From positions 186,001 to 250,000 of the forward strand of contig VIRR01000511.1 in NCBI GenBank assembly GCA_008638375.1: 64,000 nt of DNA. Direction: 5' to 3'. Source of the DNA: Nyssa sinensis. Its lineage: Eukaryota > Streptophyta > Magnoliopsida > Cornales > Nyssaceae. Below are positions 1-10,844 of the stretch, piece by piece. Made by a program: the position numbers and the translations under genes. The notes beneath the pieces were generated by a model. It did no database searches and was not told the origin of the DNA. It saw only the letters and a program-made list of their open reading frames with translations. Within the stretch, counting starts at the first letter, position 1, and every line of letters begins with the position of its first letter.

Positions 1-1781
1 AATGATACTGCCAATAAATAATTCTCTAATCATGATAACACTCGTAAGGATGACAGAGTTCTAATCACTGCACCAATAATGACTACAAAATAAGATATAA
101 CATCTATACTCAATTCCTCAATGGTACAGGAGAGGTAGAGTGATTCCACATATTGTCATCCCATGTGAACTATTGTAGCACCTTTGACTTAAGAAACTCT
201 TGCATTACAGGCCCATACGGCAACAACCATTTTTTTCCTTCCAAGTGGAACAGACTCCAAGTATGTGATCCCTTTGTACATTGTACGCCCGATATAACGC
301 ATTTTCGCAAGAAACTCAAGAAAAAAAATATTTGAAGGAGACAAATCTTGCAAGTTGTGTTGAATTCAAGGCAAGACCCACTATGGAGCTTGCATAATTA
401 AGTCACATGGAGTGTTATTTAAATTTTTTTAAGTTATCTAAGTTGTTGATTCATTTTAATTTATGTTCCACCACATGTTAGGAGCCAAGACATTTTGGTA
501 ATTTCTTCTAGATTTTCAGGCCATTAGCCGTAGTTGTGATCCTCGGGCCTTAGTTTGGGTAAATTTATGTTATTGGTTTTGTAAATATGGGTTTTAGTGG
601 CTCACATGGATTTATTAGTCAAATTTTAATTGTCTCATTTTAAAGTCAATCTACTAAAAGTAACAATTTGTTTTTCTTTGGATAGGTAATACATGCATAC
701 ACCCATGTCCTAACAAAGACTTGAACCCTGCAACTCACCCTTTGGGAGTGGCAGGAGATTCCACTCAAGATAGCAGCTGGCGCTAAAAAGTAATAGAAAA
801 GTACAACAGCTTATACAAACGGAAACGTTGTAATTTTGAGTTTTAATCCTTGAAAAATAAATAGATATTATCTTTTACTAACTTCTAGAATTATTATTGA
901 TACAAAAAAAATGTTTCCTCTGATTCGGTATGTTTCCAGTAGTTTCAGTATGTTTCCACGGAAACATGTTTATTTCCATGGAAATATGTGAATTTTGATA
1001 TTTCACTAGTGTTCCGTTTCGGTTCCCTGAAAAATGGAAACGTTTCGGCCGTTTCGATGGAAAAAAAAAAAAGAAATTTTGATCCTTGCCTATATACTCT
1101 ATCTACGGAAATTTAGTTGATTTACCTAGATTCTACTTGTCACCTTTATTTTTCAGCTTTTAGTAGACTTTAGAACCCTAAATCGAATCTCATTTACCTC
1201 ATTTCAACCATTAAGAATCTTAGGTTCCAAGCTTGATCCCTTTCTTCCTTTAGAAACTCAATTCTAGCACCTCAAGAGAGTACCACCAAGCTTGTTACTA
1301 CTCACAAATATTGCTCGTGGCCCCAGAGTAGCCCCAAAAGTTCGTTGTACGTTCATTGATTTTTACCCAAAAACCCCATACTCACTTTTTCTAAACCCAA
1401 AAACTCCATATTTTACCAACCTTGTAGCCACAAATAAAACTAAATTGAATCGACCATAAAACTCTTTACAGTGGCAGCAGAGACTAGAGATTGTAGGAGA
1501 GTGTTCCTTCCTAGCATTTGTCCTACTTGATAAAAACTTGTTTGAAACAAATTGAGAAAACTTAATAGTAGATTTCAGTGATACAAATACTATTTACATT
1601 TTGAATTTCAAATAAATGACTAATACTATATGTCAGTTATAACAGATACACAGCTTGATACTGAAATATGGAAAAACAAACGTCTCTGGAACAACCAATT
1701 GTTAATCCTAAAGAGTTGGAAAAAAAAAGGATAGGAAGAGAAACGTAGCTCAAGTTCTGGGCTAACAAAAATCCATCATAC
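1..1781 (-). other. Presumed ligase intron 9, partly filled with repeats
   Basis: No ligase exon is recognised. A short minus-strand SINE lies at 664-782. At about 900-1060 there are several copies of GTTTCCA/TGGAAAC words, some as inverted pairs, looking like the remains of a small non-autonomous element. The rest is AT-rich with nothing I can name. Confidence 0.4.
664..782 (-). mobile_element. Short tRNA-derived SINE
   Basis: On the minus strand there is an A-box-like TATCTTGAGTGG and, about 45 bases on, a B-box-like GGTTCAAGTCT, the internal RNA polymerase III promoter pattern of tRNA-derived SINEs. The element is bounded by a near-identical repeat, CTAAAAGTAA at 654-663 and CTAAAAAGTAA at 783-793, read as a target duplication. 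Family unknown. Confidence 0.5.
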
Positions 1782-1913
1782 CTCTCTACAAATATTAAGT
1801 TGCTCCTGTAGTAGTGGTTTGCCATTAATATATAAGATATCAAAAGCAAATATACAAACATCAACCTTGATGTCACTCAACAACACATTTTTACGAGCAC
1901 GCGTACTGAGGAC
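1782..1913 (-). CDS. LIG1: DNA ligase 1 exon 9, last one visible
   Basis: A 132-bp exon of 44 codons in phase 0, flanked by GGCAG| and |GTATGA. It reads VLSTRARKNVLLSDIKVDVC and then IFAFDILYINGKPLLQEQLN, ending ICRE. This matches the STRARKNV and FAFDILYLNG blocks of the adenylation domain. The next expected segment (KLYESF-like, then the EGLIIK motif) is not found between 1 and 1781. Confidence 0.87.
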
Positions 1914-1966
1914 CTGCCATGAACACAATTCATAAAGATATTTTATGTGAACAACATACATATATA

Positions 1967-1974
<8 letters not shown>

Positions 1975-2014
<40 letters not shown>
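1975..2014. repeat. GA microsatellite
   Basis: A run of about 20 GA units lies just upstream of ligase exon 9, in intron 8. It produces an artificial Ser-Leu ORF on the minus strand that is not a gene. Confidence 0.9.
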
Positions 2015-2018
<4 letters not shown>

Positions 2019-2164
2019 CTATAACACATTATAAGGAATAAAAGAATAATTGATTTTAGCAAAAATGGAAAGCAGAATTTACACCAGAAGAGGGGGAAAA
2101 TGGAAAAGGCAGAACAACTGATGTAGCTACACCTGTAAAGTGGATAAGACACCAAGAAGAAGAA

Positions 2165-2574
2165 TAAACAATAACAATGCGAAAGCTAACTTTGGGAAAA
2201 ATTCAAAAAATTAAAGAATTTAATGAGACAAAATGAATCCATTAAATGAATTAGAGCCTTTTCTTCTAATGAATATGAATTAGAGCCAAAAGGTAATATA
2301 ATTAATTATTTATAGTTACCAAATAAGCACTGATAAGGGCCCGTTTGGGGCTTTGGGAAGACTAAAATTTAGGCTAAACAATAACAATGTGAAAGCTAAC
2401 TTTGGGAAAATTTCCAAAAATCAAAGAATATAATGACACCAAATGAATTAGAGCCTTTTCTTCTGATGAATATGTATTAGAGCCAAAAGGTAATGTTATT
2501 AAGTATCTATAGTTACCAAATAAGCATTGATAAGAGCCTGTTTGGGGCCTTGGGGCAGACTAAAATTTAGGCTA
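2165..2574. repeat. Tandem duplication with 210-bp period
   Basis: The unit beginning TAAACAATAACAATG (2165) recurs at 2375. Both copies contain ATTAGAGCCTTTTCTTCT and both end in a CCGTTTGGGG/CCTGTTTGGGG stretch followed by ACTAAAATTTAGGCTA. The CTGTTTGG words resemble ends of PIF/Harbinger MITEs, but I cannot define an element. Confidence 0.75.
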
Positions 2575-3174
2575 CTCTGGTTACAGAGAAACTCCAGCTG
2601 TCCTTTAATGTGAACTGGCTTTACTCTCTGTAAGTTGTCCAAAATTGGGTCGTATCAAAAGTTTGAATCTCAGTGCTGTTTGATTCATACTATAACATAA
2701 GTTACATAACATCCACACCTACTCTCAGACACACACACAAAAGGGGGGAGGGGGCAAAAAGACTTCCCTTCTCAATTGACAAAAAGTACTTTAATCTGTT
2801 GAATAATAAATAAAATGTAAAGGTTTTGTTGTCCACTTCACCACCACCATCCTTCCAACGCCTAAAAGGAAACTCTTGCAACTAATAATGCTACTCAAAA
2901 CTTTCTGTCACAGAACCAAATTCGAGCTTTCTCAAATAGAATAAACAAGAAGAAGAACCAAAATGGTGTCCTAGAATTCCAATTAAAACACAGATACCGA
3001 AAACAATTGGTGAGAATTTACATAATGTGGAGAGTAGTACTAGGAGTGGGTATACTTTTATCAAAATCACAATCTATTAGCCTGGAAAAGAACCAATATC
3101 GTGTAGAAAAAGCAGAAGTGATATACTGAAATCCAGGTGTTTTTTTTTCTTTTTGGTCTGCGGGGGGGGGGAGT

Positions 3175-3465
3175 GGGTGAATAAAAGCAACTCCCAGAGG
3201 GAGTGCATAAGGAAGGATCCTCAGTTTGTGTGAACCATTATCAATGATGACATCTATTCTTTCTCCATCATGCTTCAGCGCCACATGAATTTGTATCGTG
3301 GAGATCCTGGAATTTGCTTGCTAGAAAGAAGGGCTGAGAGTGAGAGGCTACAATCTCTTAGGATGGTGCACTACAAGCATCCTGATATTTTAAGTGACCA
3401 ATTCCCTTACAACGAGCTCCCTCTTGGGATTCAAACTTCAATCTCGTAGTTGAGGAAGACAGTTT
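3175..3465 (-). pseudogene. Coding-like relic of unknown protein
   Basis: The minus strand gives a continuous non-repetitive peptide, HVALKHDGERIDVIIDNG then SHKLRILPYALPLG, over about 3180-3290. Upstream, in another frame, is FESQEGARCKGIGHLKYQD, ended by a stop near 3360. Both have the composition of real protein. They are not ligase sequence and I do not recognise the family. A captured or retroposed gene fragment in the ligase intron is the likeliest source. Confidence 0.35.
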
Positions 3466-3600
3466 TTTTTATATGGCTTCAAGTTGTTTGAACTGATGCT
3501 ATACTCAATAAAACCAGATTTGGGGTCCCAGACAGAACCCTAAGATCCCATATTTGTGCCAAAAGAAAATTTCATACAACCGAATTAGAAAACACATCAC

Positions 3601-3688
3601 CTGGAAGGGCAGGATTTTCTGTTTTTCAAGGTTATAAGCAACAAGTTCAAAGTCCAGAATAAATGATGTCACAGATGATTTCTTCAAT
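3601..3688 (-). CDS. LIG1: DNA ligase 1 exon 8
   Basis: An 88-bp exon flanked by CTGCAG| and |GTGATG; its first base completes the Arg codon of exon 7. It reads LKKSSVTSFILDFELVAYNL and EKQKILPFQ. This is the ligase motif normally FILDCE-V-A; here Cys is replaced by Phe while Asp and Glu are kept. That substitution may reflect relaxed constraint. Intron 7, about 5.7 kb, carries the Pack-type element at 5027-6333. Confidence 0.87.
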
Positions 3689-5023
3689 CTGCAGTCCAAC
3701 AGCCGAAGTTATCAATGACTGTGTTGACAAAATTCATGCCAGATTCGACACAGAAACAAAACACTGGAATACATGCCAACCGTTAACTAATAAGTAAAGC
3801 GCTTAAGGGGGATTACAAGGACCAGCAATTGATAGACATATTTCTGTATCCTTTAAATGATAAAAATTAAAACGCAAATTGCATTTCTTCTAGCCTACAG
3901 GTACACTTCTTTTTTTTTTTTTTTTTAATTCAGTCTGCATTCAGAATCCTGGACCAATATGACATAAAAACTCTAGTAAGAATTCACTAATTCAGCAAGC
4001 CAATAAATATCCTTTCAATGAGGGATCAATGTGAAGGAAGAGAAGAGAAGATGAACAGATTAAAAGTAAATCAAGTATTATAACTTACCACCACGCAGTT
4101 GTTCAGATAATAAAAAGTGAAAGATTAAAAAATTATCCTCATGTATAATATAAAGAAACCAAGATGTAGCATCTATTGTACAACCAAAGGAAGAAAATAA
4201 GTTCCCCAGATCAGGCATTACAAAAAACACCATACAACCGTTGCAACCCTACTAGCAACAAACATGAATAGTCTAAGCTACTTTACTAAAATGTAGTGAT
4301 TCTTCTAAATGCCTGAGAACATAACCATGACAAATACCCTTAATCAAGTTTACAACATATAGCTCTAGTACAATTTCCAGACTATTTACATCTCAATAAT
4401 CTAAGAATTAGAATGTCAGATTCTATACATCATATCCTTGATTGTCTTCAAGTCCAACCATCCACTGAAAAATATGCCAGGATATAGAAAATTCAAAATT
4501 CAGCATCGTGGCATATTAACTATGTCAAAAGATGAATTCTCTTTACAATCACCAGCCCAAGTAGTATTTATCTGTTTTGTGGCACCAAAGCAATAGTCAG
4601 ATGCACTAGAATTGAACGGGTGCAATTCAAATTTGTATCCAAAACTTTAGTAAAAACAATTGCCTAAGAAAGCTAATTCTAGCCGGACATGACCAGCTGG
4701 TTGAACTGCCCAAACCATGACATTATATTAAAGATCAAATAGTTTTCTGTCTGTTTTGAAGTAGCATTGGGCTCCTCCCAGTCAAAGGAGACATCAGTTC
4801 CTCAATTTGCCAGTCGCCATCTCTCCAACTGAATACCTCATTAACATTTTGTGCTCTTTCCCTTTTGAACTCAAAATAGAGATACAATTTTCTATGAACC
4901 ACGTGATCCCATATGTCAAAAAAAACAAAAAAAAAAGGAATCTCAGTTAGAATTTGTTACCTTGACCCATAGTTTGTGAAGTTAATGATTGTAGATAGTT
5001 TTGAATTGAATTTTCTGGATATC
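3689..5023. other. Intron sequence without recognised features
   Basis: This is part of ligase intron 7. It contains short poly-T and poly-A runs but no exon, repeat or element end that I can identify. Confidence 0.4.
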
Positions 5024-5026
5024 TTA

Positions 5027-6333
5027 AGCTACGTTTGGATAGTGATTCAAATATGATTTTCTGAAAAATATTTCTAAAATGTGTTTCAAAATTTTGTAAT
5101 TAATTTTTTAAAAATTGTGAAAATGCGTTTGGATATAATAATTTTTAATTCAATTTCTGAGTTAAAAATTATGAAAATGCGTTTGGATGTGATAATCTTA
5201 AAACAGATTTAGAATTAAAAAATATAAAAATGAATTTGGATATGATTAGATTTTTTCTTTTTTAAATTTTTACCAAGAGTTACCGGTCATATTAACAAAC
5301 ACCTTCTTAACATTTTTCTCTCCATCTCAATCTCTCTCTGTGCTTAAACTTGTACTACTTTGCTTTCCTCTTGCTGAAGTTTAATGGCGAAAACCTCACA
5401 GCAGAGTCAGAAAAACACTTCCAGCAATAGCGGCAACAATAACAATACTGTAACGAAGGTGAAGCGAACGCGCAAAAGCAAATCTGGGTTCTGCCTTTTC
5501 CTTTTCGTCCTCCAGTTAGCCATCATTCCTTCCTCTTTTGCCATTGACTTCCTCTTCAATTTCTTCAAAGCTTTTTACCAATCTCCGATCCCAATGAAAC
5601 CCAACTCCAATTTGACTACCATCTCTTCATTTTCAACCTCATTCGTCTTCTCAGTCTTACCGAAAATCTCTTCAAGCCAGGGTTTCGGCCTCGCCTTTGT
5701 ACTCTCCAACACCACTGAACCGCCTGACAAGCTCGCAATGGAATTCAACACCGGTCAAAACCCAGAATTCAACAACCCAAATGGGAATCACGTCGGCATC
5801 GACCTCAACAACATTGAATCGGCTCTGATGAGAGTGCAGATATGGTTCGAACCTAGATATCCAGTTGAAGATTTGTTACAGCTAGGGTTTGAAAAGTTGC
5901 AGAAAAAATCGGCAGAAGGAGATGTCGTTGGGTTGAGAGAGAGAGAGGGAAGAGAGAGCGAGACAGAGAAAAAACGGATCAGAGATGGGAAAATTGATTG
6001 AGTGGATGTCTTGTTGGTTCTTCTTGTTGTAGAGAAATTTTGAGCGCCACACCCATGGCTCCACACTGGTTTTCCTGCTGTCTGTATAGCTGCAAATTTC
6101 AGTTCTTCCAGCCATAATGAATGGCTAGGGTGTAGAAGACATAAGGTGGAAAGAAGGGTCTTGGGGTGTGTGTGCAGAAGATATGGGTAGATATCTTTGT
6201 GAAAATGAAAAGTGTATTGCAGAAAATTGAAAACAGATTTTAAGATAAAATTCAAAATTTGTTGACTAAACAAACGCATTTTCAAGTAGTGATTTGAGAA
6301 AATCTGGTTTTGAGTTGATAACCAAACAGGGCC
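5027..6333 (+). mobile_element. Pack-type PIF/Harbinger (Tourist-like) element with captured coding sequence
   Basis: The 1307-bp element is flanked by TTA at 5024-5026 and 6334-6336, the 3-bp target duplication of PIF/Harbinger elements. Its ends are imperfect inverted repeats: AGCTACGTTTGGAT on the left, and GGCCCTGTTTGGTT read inward from the right. Subterminal words such as ATGCGTTTGGAT recur near the left end (about 5115-5190), and the inverted ATGCGTTTG appears near the right (about 6270). No transposase is present. Instead it carries a 205-codon ORF unlike transposon sequence, which is the definition of a Pack-type element. It sits in ligase intron 7 on the opposite strand. Confidence 0.7.
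5384..6001 (+). CDS. Chimeric captured ORF: AP2/WRI-like N-terminus joined to legume-lectin domain
   Basis: A 205-codon ORF opens with MAKTSQQSQKNTSS and TVTKVKRTRKS, which resembles the N-terminus of WRINKLED1-like AP2 transcription factors just before their first AP2 domain (from memory, moderate confidence). It then switches to a hydrophobic leader (GFCLFLFVLQLAIIPSSFA) and an L-type (legume) lectin domain: IDFLFNFF, SSFSTSFVFSVLP, GFGLAFVLS and the metal-site region NPNGNHVGIDLNNIESAL. The lectin lacks the segment between the first strand and the KIPMK region, and its C-terminal half. The last 50 residues are unrelated and charged. L-type lectin domains occur in receptor kinases and seed lectins; no kinase is present. 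Expression is not demonstrable from sequence. It could be a non-functional capture. Confidence 0.6.
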   Translation: MAKTSQQSQKNTSSNSGNNNNTVTKVKRTRKSKSGFCLFLFVLQLAIIPSSFAIDFLFNFFKAFYQSPIPMKPNSNLTTISSFSTSFVFSVLPKISSSQGFGLAFVLSNTTEPPDKLAMEFNTGQNPEFNNPNGNHVGIDLNNIESALMRVQIWFEPRYPVEDLLQLGFEKLQKKSAEGDVVGLREREGRESETEKKRIRDGKID

Positions 6334-6336
6334 TTA

Positions 6337-6954
6337 ATTTTCCCCTTTTTTGGGTTAAGGATCTCTTAGTATTCTTTGGAAAATTTATTCCATTTTCCTC
6401 CACCATTTATGATGCTCATAATAAAAGTGACTCCTAGGTTTTATCATCTATGGTTGCAAATTTAGGTAAAAATAGAAAGGTGGAGAATCGAATCAACTAA
6501 ACAAAAACTTCTACAATTTTTTCCTCTGTCAGTAAACCATATAATTTAATTAATAATTTATTAATATTATCATGGCAAGCAGATACCAAAGTTCAATCTA
6601 GTTGTCCAGGTGAGTTAAACTGCTAATTCTTAGCTATTTGTCCATAAAAAAAAACTGCCAGCTCTTAACTCACTTTTGTCCATTTTCAGTGGAGAGTATG
6701 ATTAATAAAACAATAATCAATATTACCAAAAATAAATCAACCTTTGCTAAGTACCATGCAAATACAATTCACAGCAACAACTTAAAAAAAAACAAAGAAC
6801 AAAGAACAAAGAACAAAAAACAACAACTTCTTTATTTAAACATGAAAATCAAATTAAAAGTCAATTATAGGAATCATTTCAAGAATTAATAATCACCGGG
6901 TCTACTAATTTCTATCATCTTGAAATCTCAATTAGGCCAACTAAACATATAATT
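6337..6954. other. Intron sequence without recognised features
   Basis: AT-rich, with a short AAAGAAC repeat near 6790-6815. Nothing else is identified. Confidence 0.4.
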
Positions 6955-8334
6955 GAAGGAACTATGGATGGCAAAAGGAAGATGGTGTCTGGTTTTCCAT
7001 AATAGGTTTCAGAACTTTAGCCAACCTTCATATTATATGTCCCTTTTCCCAATGCCATTGTTGGTGGAGAAAAGACCGGAAAAGACTCAGCAGGACTTTC
7101 TTTGGGATGGAAAGGAGGAGGGGAAAGAAGATGCATCTTGTTTGATGGGATAAAGCCAGGCTTCCTTTAGCTAGGGGTGGGTTGGGTCTTGAGGATTTGA
7201 GGCTATTTCATACTACTCTCTTAAGGAAATGGTTGTGGAGGTTTGCGACAAAGGAGGGAGTCTTGTGGAGAGATGTTGTTGCGTCTAAATATGGATGTGA
7301 GGTGGGAGAGTGGTATTCGAGGGAGGTATTGGAGCCTTATGGGTGCGGGGTGTGGAAGTCAAAAAGGAGGGCTGCAGAGGGTTTTCACTAGTTTGTTCGC
7401 TGTGATGCGGGGCAGAGGACGAGGGTGAGATTTCGTAAGGATGTTTGGTGTTGTGAACTGCCGTTGAAGAGGACATTTCCTTACCCTCTCTAGCCTTTTT
7501 AGCAATAAGGAGGCTTTTGTTGCTAACTATGTTGAGGCAGGGCAGTGAAGTGGTGTGGAGCCCACATTTTCATAGAAACTTCCATGACTGGAAGTTGGGA
7601 TAGGAGGAAGGTCTTTTGGAGGTTTTTGGTAGAATGAAGTTGAGAAGCAGGAGGGAGGATGCTATGGTTTGGGCAGTGACTAAGCCTAAATGTTTCACTG
7701 GTTAATCTCTCTATCGAGCTATGCAGGGGAATAATGTTGAATTCTTCCCATGGAAGTTTATTTGGAAGTCCAAAGTGCCTTTTAAGTAGCTTTTTTTTTT
7801 GCATGGGTGGCAGCTTGGAAGCTTGTATGATGATGGATAATCTTCAGCTCAGGGGTTTTAGTTGGCTAATTGGTGTTGTATGTGCAAGTGTGAGGAGGAG
7901 TTGATTAACCACTTTTTTATTCATTGCAAGTTTGCTAGGGATCCTTGTGTTTGATCTTCTCCTGGTTTGGCTGCCATTGGGTTATGCCAATCTTTATTCG
8001 GGAATTGTTATTAAGTTGGTAATGTAGCAGAGTTAGGAGGAAAGAAAGGTCTGCTTGGAGAATGGCTCCCCTTTGCCTTGTGTAGAGCTTATGGAGAGAA
8101 AGAAAACGAAGAACTTTTGAGGGGCATGAACAGTATTTTTTGTTTGAAAAACTCTTTTTTGCACCTTCTTTTCTTTTGGGTAAAAGAGGACAATCCCATG
8201 TATTTAGATTCTTTTGTAGATTTTTTAGGGATCTTAGGCTTTAATTTTGCTGCAGCCCTTTTGTAATTTTGGGTTTGCTCCCCTCCAACACCATTTTTAT
8301 AATATTATACCTTTACTGATAAAAAAAAAAAAGT
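6955..8334 (+). mobile_element. 5'-truncated L1-type LINE, decayed (A)
   Basis: Frames joined across stops give the C-terminal part of a plant L1 ORF2: PSYYMSLFPMPLL, QQDFLWDGK, GGLGLEDLRLFHTTLLRKW and LWRDVVASKYGCEVGEWY. A zinc-binding tail (CCMCKCEEE) lies near 7880. The element ends in an A-run at 8322-8334. There are many stops and frameshifts, so it is dead. It lies in ligase intron 7 on the opposite strand. Confidence 0.8.
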
Positions 8335-8349
8335 GCAAAGAAAGTTTTG

Positions 8350-8350
<1 letters not shown>

Positions 8351-8380
<30 letters not shown>

Positions 8381-8610
8381 GGGGGGGGGGGGGGGGGGTG
8401 CATTGTACACAAGACAACTATATAGACTACAACCTTACATCATCTTCATGTCGCTCAAAAAATCTACAAAATAATCTATATATATGTTCTAATTTTGTAT
8501 AATCTAAAAATACAAAGAATGTATCAATATTCCTTTTAGCTGTACCATAGTCAGCTTTTTCCCATCAAAAATTCTTCTATTGTGTTCCTGCCACACGCAT
8601 CACATAAGGC
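8351..8610 (-). mobile_element. 3' fragment of an L1-type LINE (B)
   Basis: The minus strand encodes VWQEHNRRIFDGKKLTMVQ, the typical last block of plant L1 ORF2, at about 8535-8598. A long T-run at 8351-8380 is its poly-A tail in reverse. The T-run is followed directly by about 18 G, which is unusual. Confidence 0.65.
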
Positions 8611-9361
8611 AAAAAGGTGTTGTGTCCCACACCTGACGGTTCCCTTTTCTCTTTCCCCTGCCCCCTGTCCAACACCTATATAAGTCCACAACCTGCCTTG
8701 GCATCACCCAAGCAATACCGAAAAGTGAAAACAGCATATTGTTCAGTAAAAACGTTTAAAAAGGAAAAAGATGATCACAACAAAGGATAAACAAATCACT
8801 CAGGAGCTTTGAATCAAAACGAATTCCAGCTTCTCACAACTTTCAACTATTAACCAAAAAAAAGAGGTTTCTGAGGCTGTTCAAAATAACCACACTATCC
8901 CCCTTTTCAGAATAAAAGAAATTAATGACACCAATCAGCATCAATCCCCTCTTTTAGCCAGAAAAGCTATATATCAAAAGAAGAAAAAATAAAACCAAAT
9001 TTTGTTTTAACCCCCAAAAAAATGATATCAGACTCCATCCAAACATACTACCACCATATATGACGAGCAATACATTTACAAAATGCGGTGCTAGTGTGCC
9101 AAAAACCTCAAAAAATATGATTAAGAAATTGAACAAACAACTTCACAAGAGCCAAAAGATTCAAGTGGTAACCACCAATTATTTTTCAAAATATACATTT
9201 CCATCAGTACACAAAGAAATATGAAGTCCATCCAGATGTTCAATCTATGGAAATGTGTACACATCTCCCTAAACCTAACTATCAAATTTCCTCAGGAAGT
9301 CTCATAGTACAACCTATTAGCTAAAAAAAAAGGAAAAGAAGACAACCACAAAAAGGACTAC
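8611..9361. other. Intron sequence without recognised features
   Basis: Lies between LINE fragment B and ligase exon 7. No coding similarity or element ends are seen. Confidence 0.4.
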
Positions 9362-9456
9362 CTTGAAACTGCAACAATAACATCAGGAAACTTTCCAGGG
9401 CTATGTTCAGCATTTCGACTATATATCTCAACTGAACCATTCTCCATATAATGTAT
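9362..9456 (-). CDS. LIG1: DNA ligase 1 exon 7
   Basis: A 95-bp exon flanked by GTGCAG| and |GTAGTC, entering in phase 0 and leaving two bases. It reads IHYMENGSVEIYSRNAEHS and then PGKFPDVIVAVSR. This contains the IYSRNAE block that follows the catalytic lysine motif in eukaryotic ligases. No stop is present. Confidence 0.88.
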
Positions 9457-9537
9457 CTGCACTGAATGGGTACAGTTATGACACATAATTCACAAGAAGC
9501 AAAAGGTAACAAGAGTAATTCGATTAGGTACTATTAC

Positions 9538-9770
9538 CTGAGCACGTTCTCCATCATACTTGTATTCACAGGTGAATTCTATATCCTGAAATTTATCTAC
9601 AATCTCAGATACACCTTTAGTTGGTTTTGCTAACATAAGTCCAATAGGTACACCCAGTGTAGAGCTACATATGTCTTTGGAAGATTCCACACACCGCCAG
9701 TAAGAAGAGCAGGGACTATTGTATCATAGACGGGAATCACAGAGTAAACTTGTTTAACAATTTTTCCTGC
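9538..9770 (-). CDS. LIG1: DNA ligase 1 exon 6, catalytic lysine, with a 2-bp frameshift
   Basis: This exon begins GCA GGA AAA ATT after the acceptor CTGGCAG, and reads AGKIVKQVYSVIPVYDTIV through TGGVWNLPKT. It then needs a different frame for STLGVPIGLMLAKPTKG and the adenylation motif EYKYDGERAQ, whose Lys forms the ligase-AMP intermediate. The break lies at 9669-9672, where ACATATGT replaces the expected ACATGT, an extra AT. The exon is 233 bp; without the insertion it would be 231 bp, phase 0 at both ends like its neighbours. In the unrepaired frame translation stops shortly after, before the lysine. The donor is CAG|GTAATA. A sequence error is the alternative explanation. Confidence 0.85.
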
Positions 9771-10693
9771 CTGCCAGGATTAATCAAAAAAATTATTGAC
9801 CACAACCAAACAAAAAAAGAAAAGAAAATGCATATCTATGCAAATGAAATGAGTAACTATCCTTCGCACTCCGAAAAATGACATGGTACTGGAGTACACA
9901 ACAGCGAGGAGGCTTTGTGATATTAAAAAAGAAGAGTACAAGGTAAAATTCTTGTTTGAAGAGATGTGAAGAGTAATCCTTAACCATACTAGATTTTGAT
10001 CTACCAGTTGTAGATAAGACCCAGATTTCCTAAAAAAAAAACGTCTAAAGTGCTATAAAATATGGGTCTAAGAGACTAATGGGAGATCATACTGCAAGTA
10101 TAAGAGTCCATTTTCATCAACAACATTTCATACAGTAATATGCAAATAAGCTGCCCATGAGACAAATTGAAGTTATATGCAGGGTTGGAAACTCAGCAAA
10201 ATCACCTCATTCCAATTAGAATGTGAAACATGAGGACTTTGTAAAATCGTACGAGGGAGATTATAAGCCTTTGAAAACTATGTTCAGAATGGACTCATAT
10301 TTCAGAATATTGGTTCAGTTCTCAAGCTCCTCACAAGCCTGAGACAAACTCAGGCTTGGCCCATCAAGGGTTTTATAAGCTTAACCTGGCCCATATTAAG
10401 ACAAAAATTAGTAACTAAATTTTCTGTGCAATTAATATTATTAAGATTTCATGTAAAAAGGTTTCTTCAATGCTTTGGTTATTGCAGAAATGTGAACCTG
10501 AACCAAAGTAGTTGATAGCTATAAATGATTATTACTGTAGAAAAAAGCATATAAGAGTCCAAGGACATAACGTAGGTGTTAGCTATTGTAGAAATGTCAA
10601 CAAGTGTCCAAAATTATCTGTAGGTGGAAGCTAATATAGATGGTGTAGATCAAATTTTCTACTAGTCAGAACTATAATCTATTCCAAGACAGG
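9771..10693. other. Start of ligase intron 5 remainder, no recognised features
   Basis: Adjoins the acceptor of exon 6. The sequence is AT-rich and non-coding, and no repeat structure was found. Confidence 0.4.
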
Positions 10694-10706
10694 AGGATGG
10701 GTGTTA

Positions 10707-10831
10707 CTATGAGGCTCTCTCTAGTAAACCCTTGGGGTTGGATGAGTCGGAAAGAGGCTTGGGTAATATCACCAAGGTCCTGGTTCAACTCCCAACTTAC
10801 CTATCAAAAAAAAAAAACAAGACTCTCTAGT
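10707..10831 (+). mobile_element. Possible SINE inserted in or beside a LINE
   Basis: It contains a B-box-like GGTTCAACTCC at about 10788 and an A-run at 10806-10817. It is flanked by near-identical 13-mers, AGGATGGGTGTTA at 10694-10706 and AGGATGGATGTTA at 10832-10844. No convincing A box is seen, so the call is tentative. Confidence 0.4.
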
Positions 10832-10844
10832 AGGATGGATGTTA

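Noticed and set aside
153..335. 60-codon ORF at the window start and its opposite strand
   Set aside because: No family resemblance and no splice context linking it to the ligase.
1943..2155. Ser-Leu repeat ORF
   Set aside because: Translation of a GA microsatellite.
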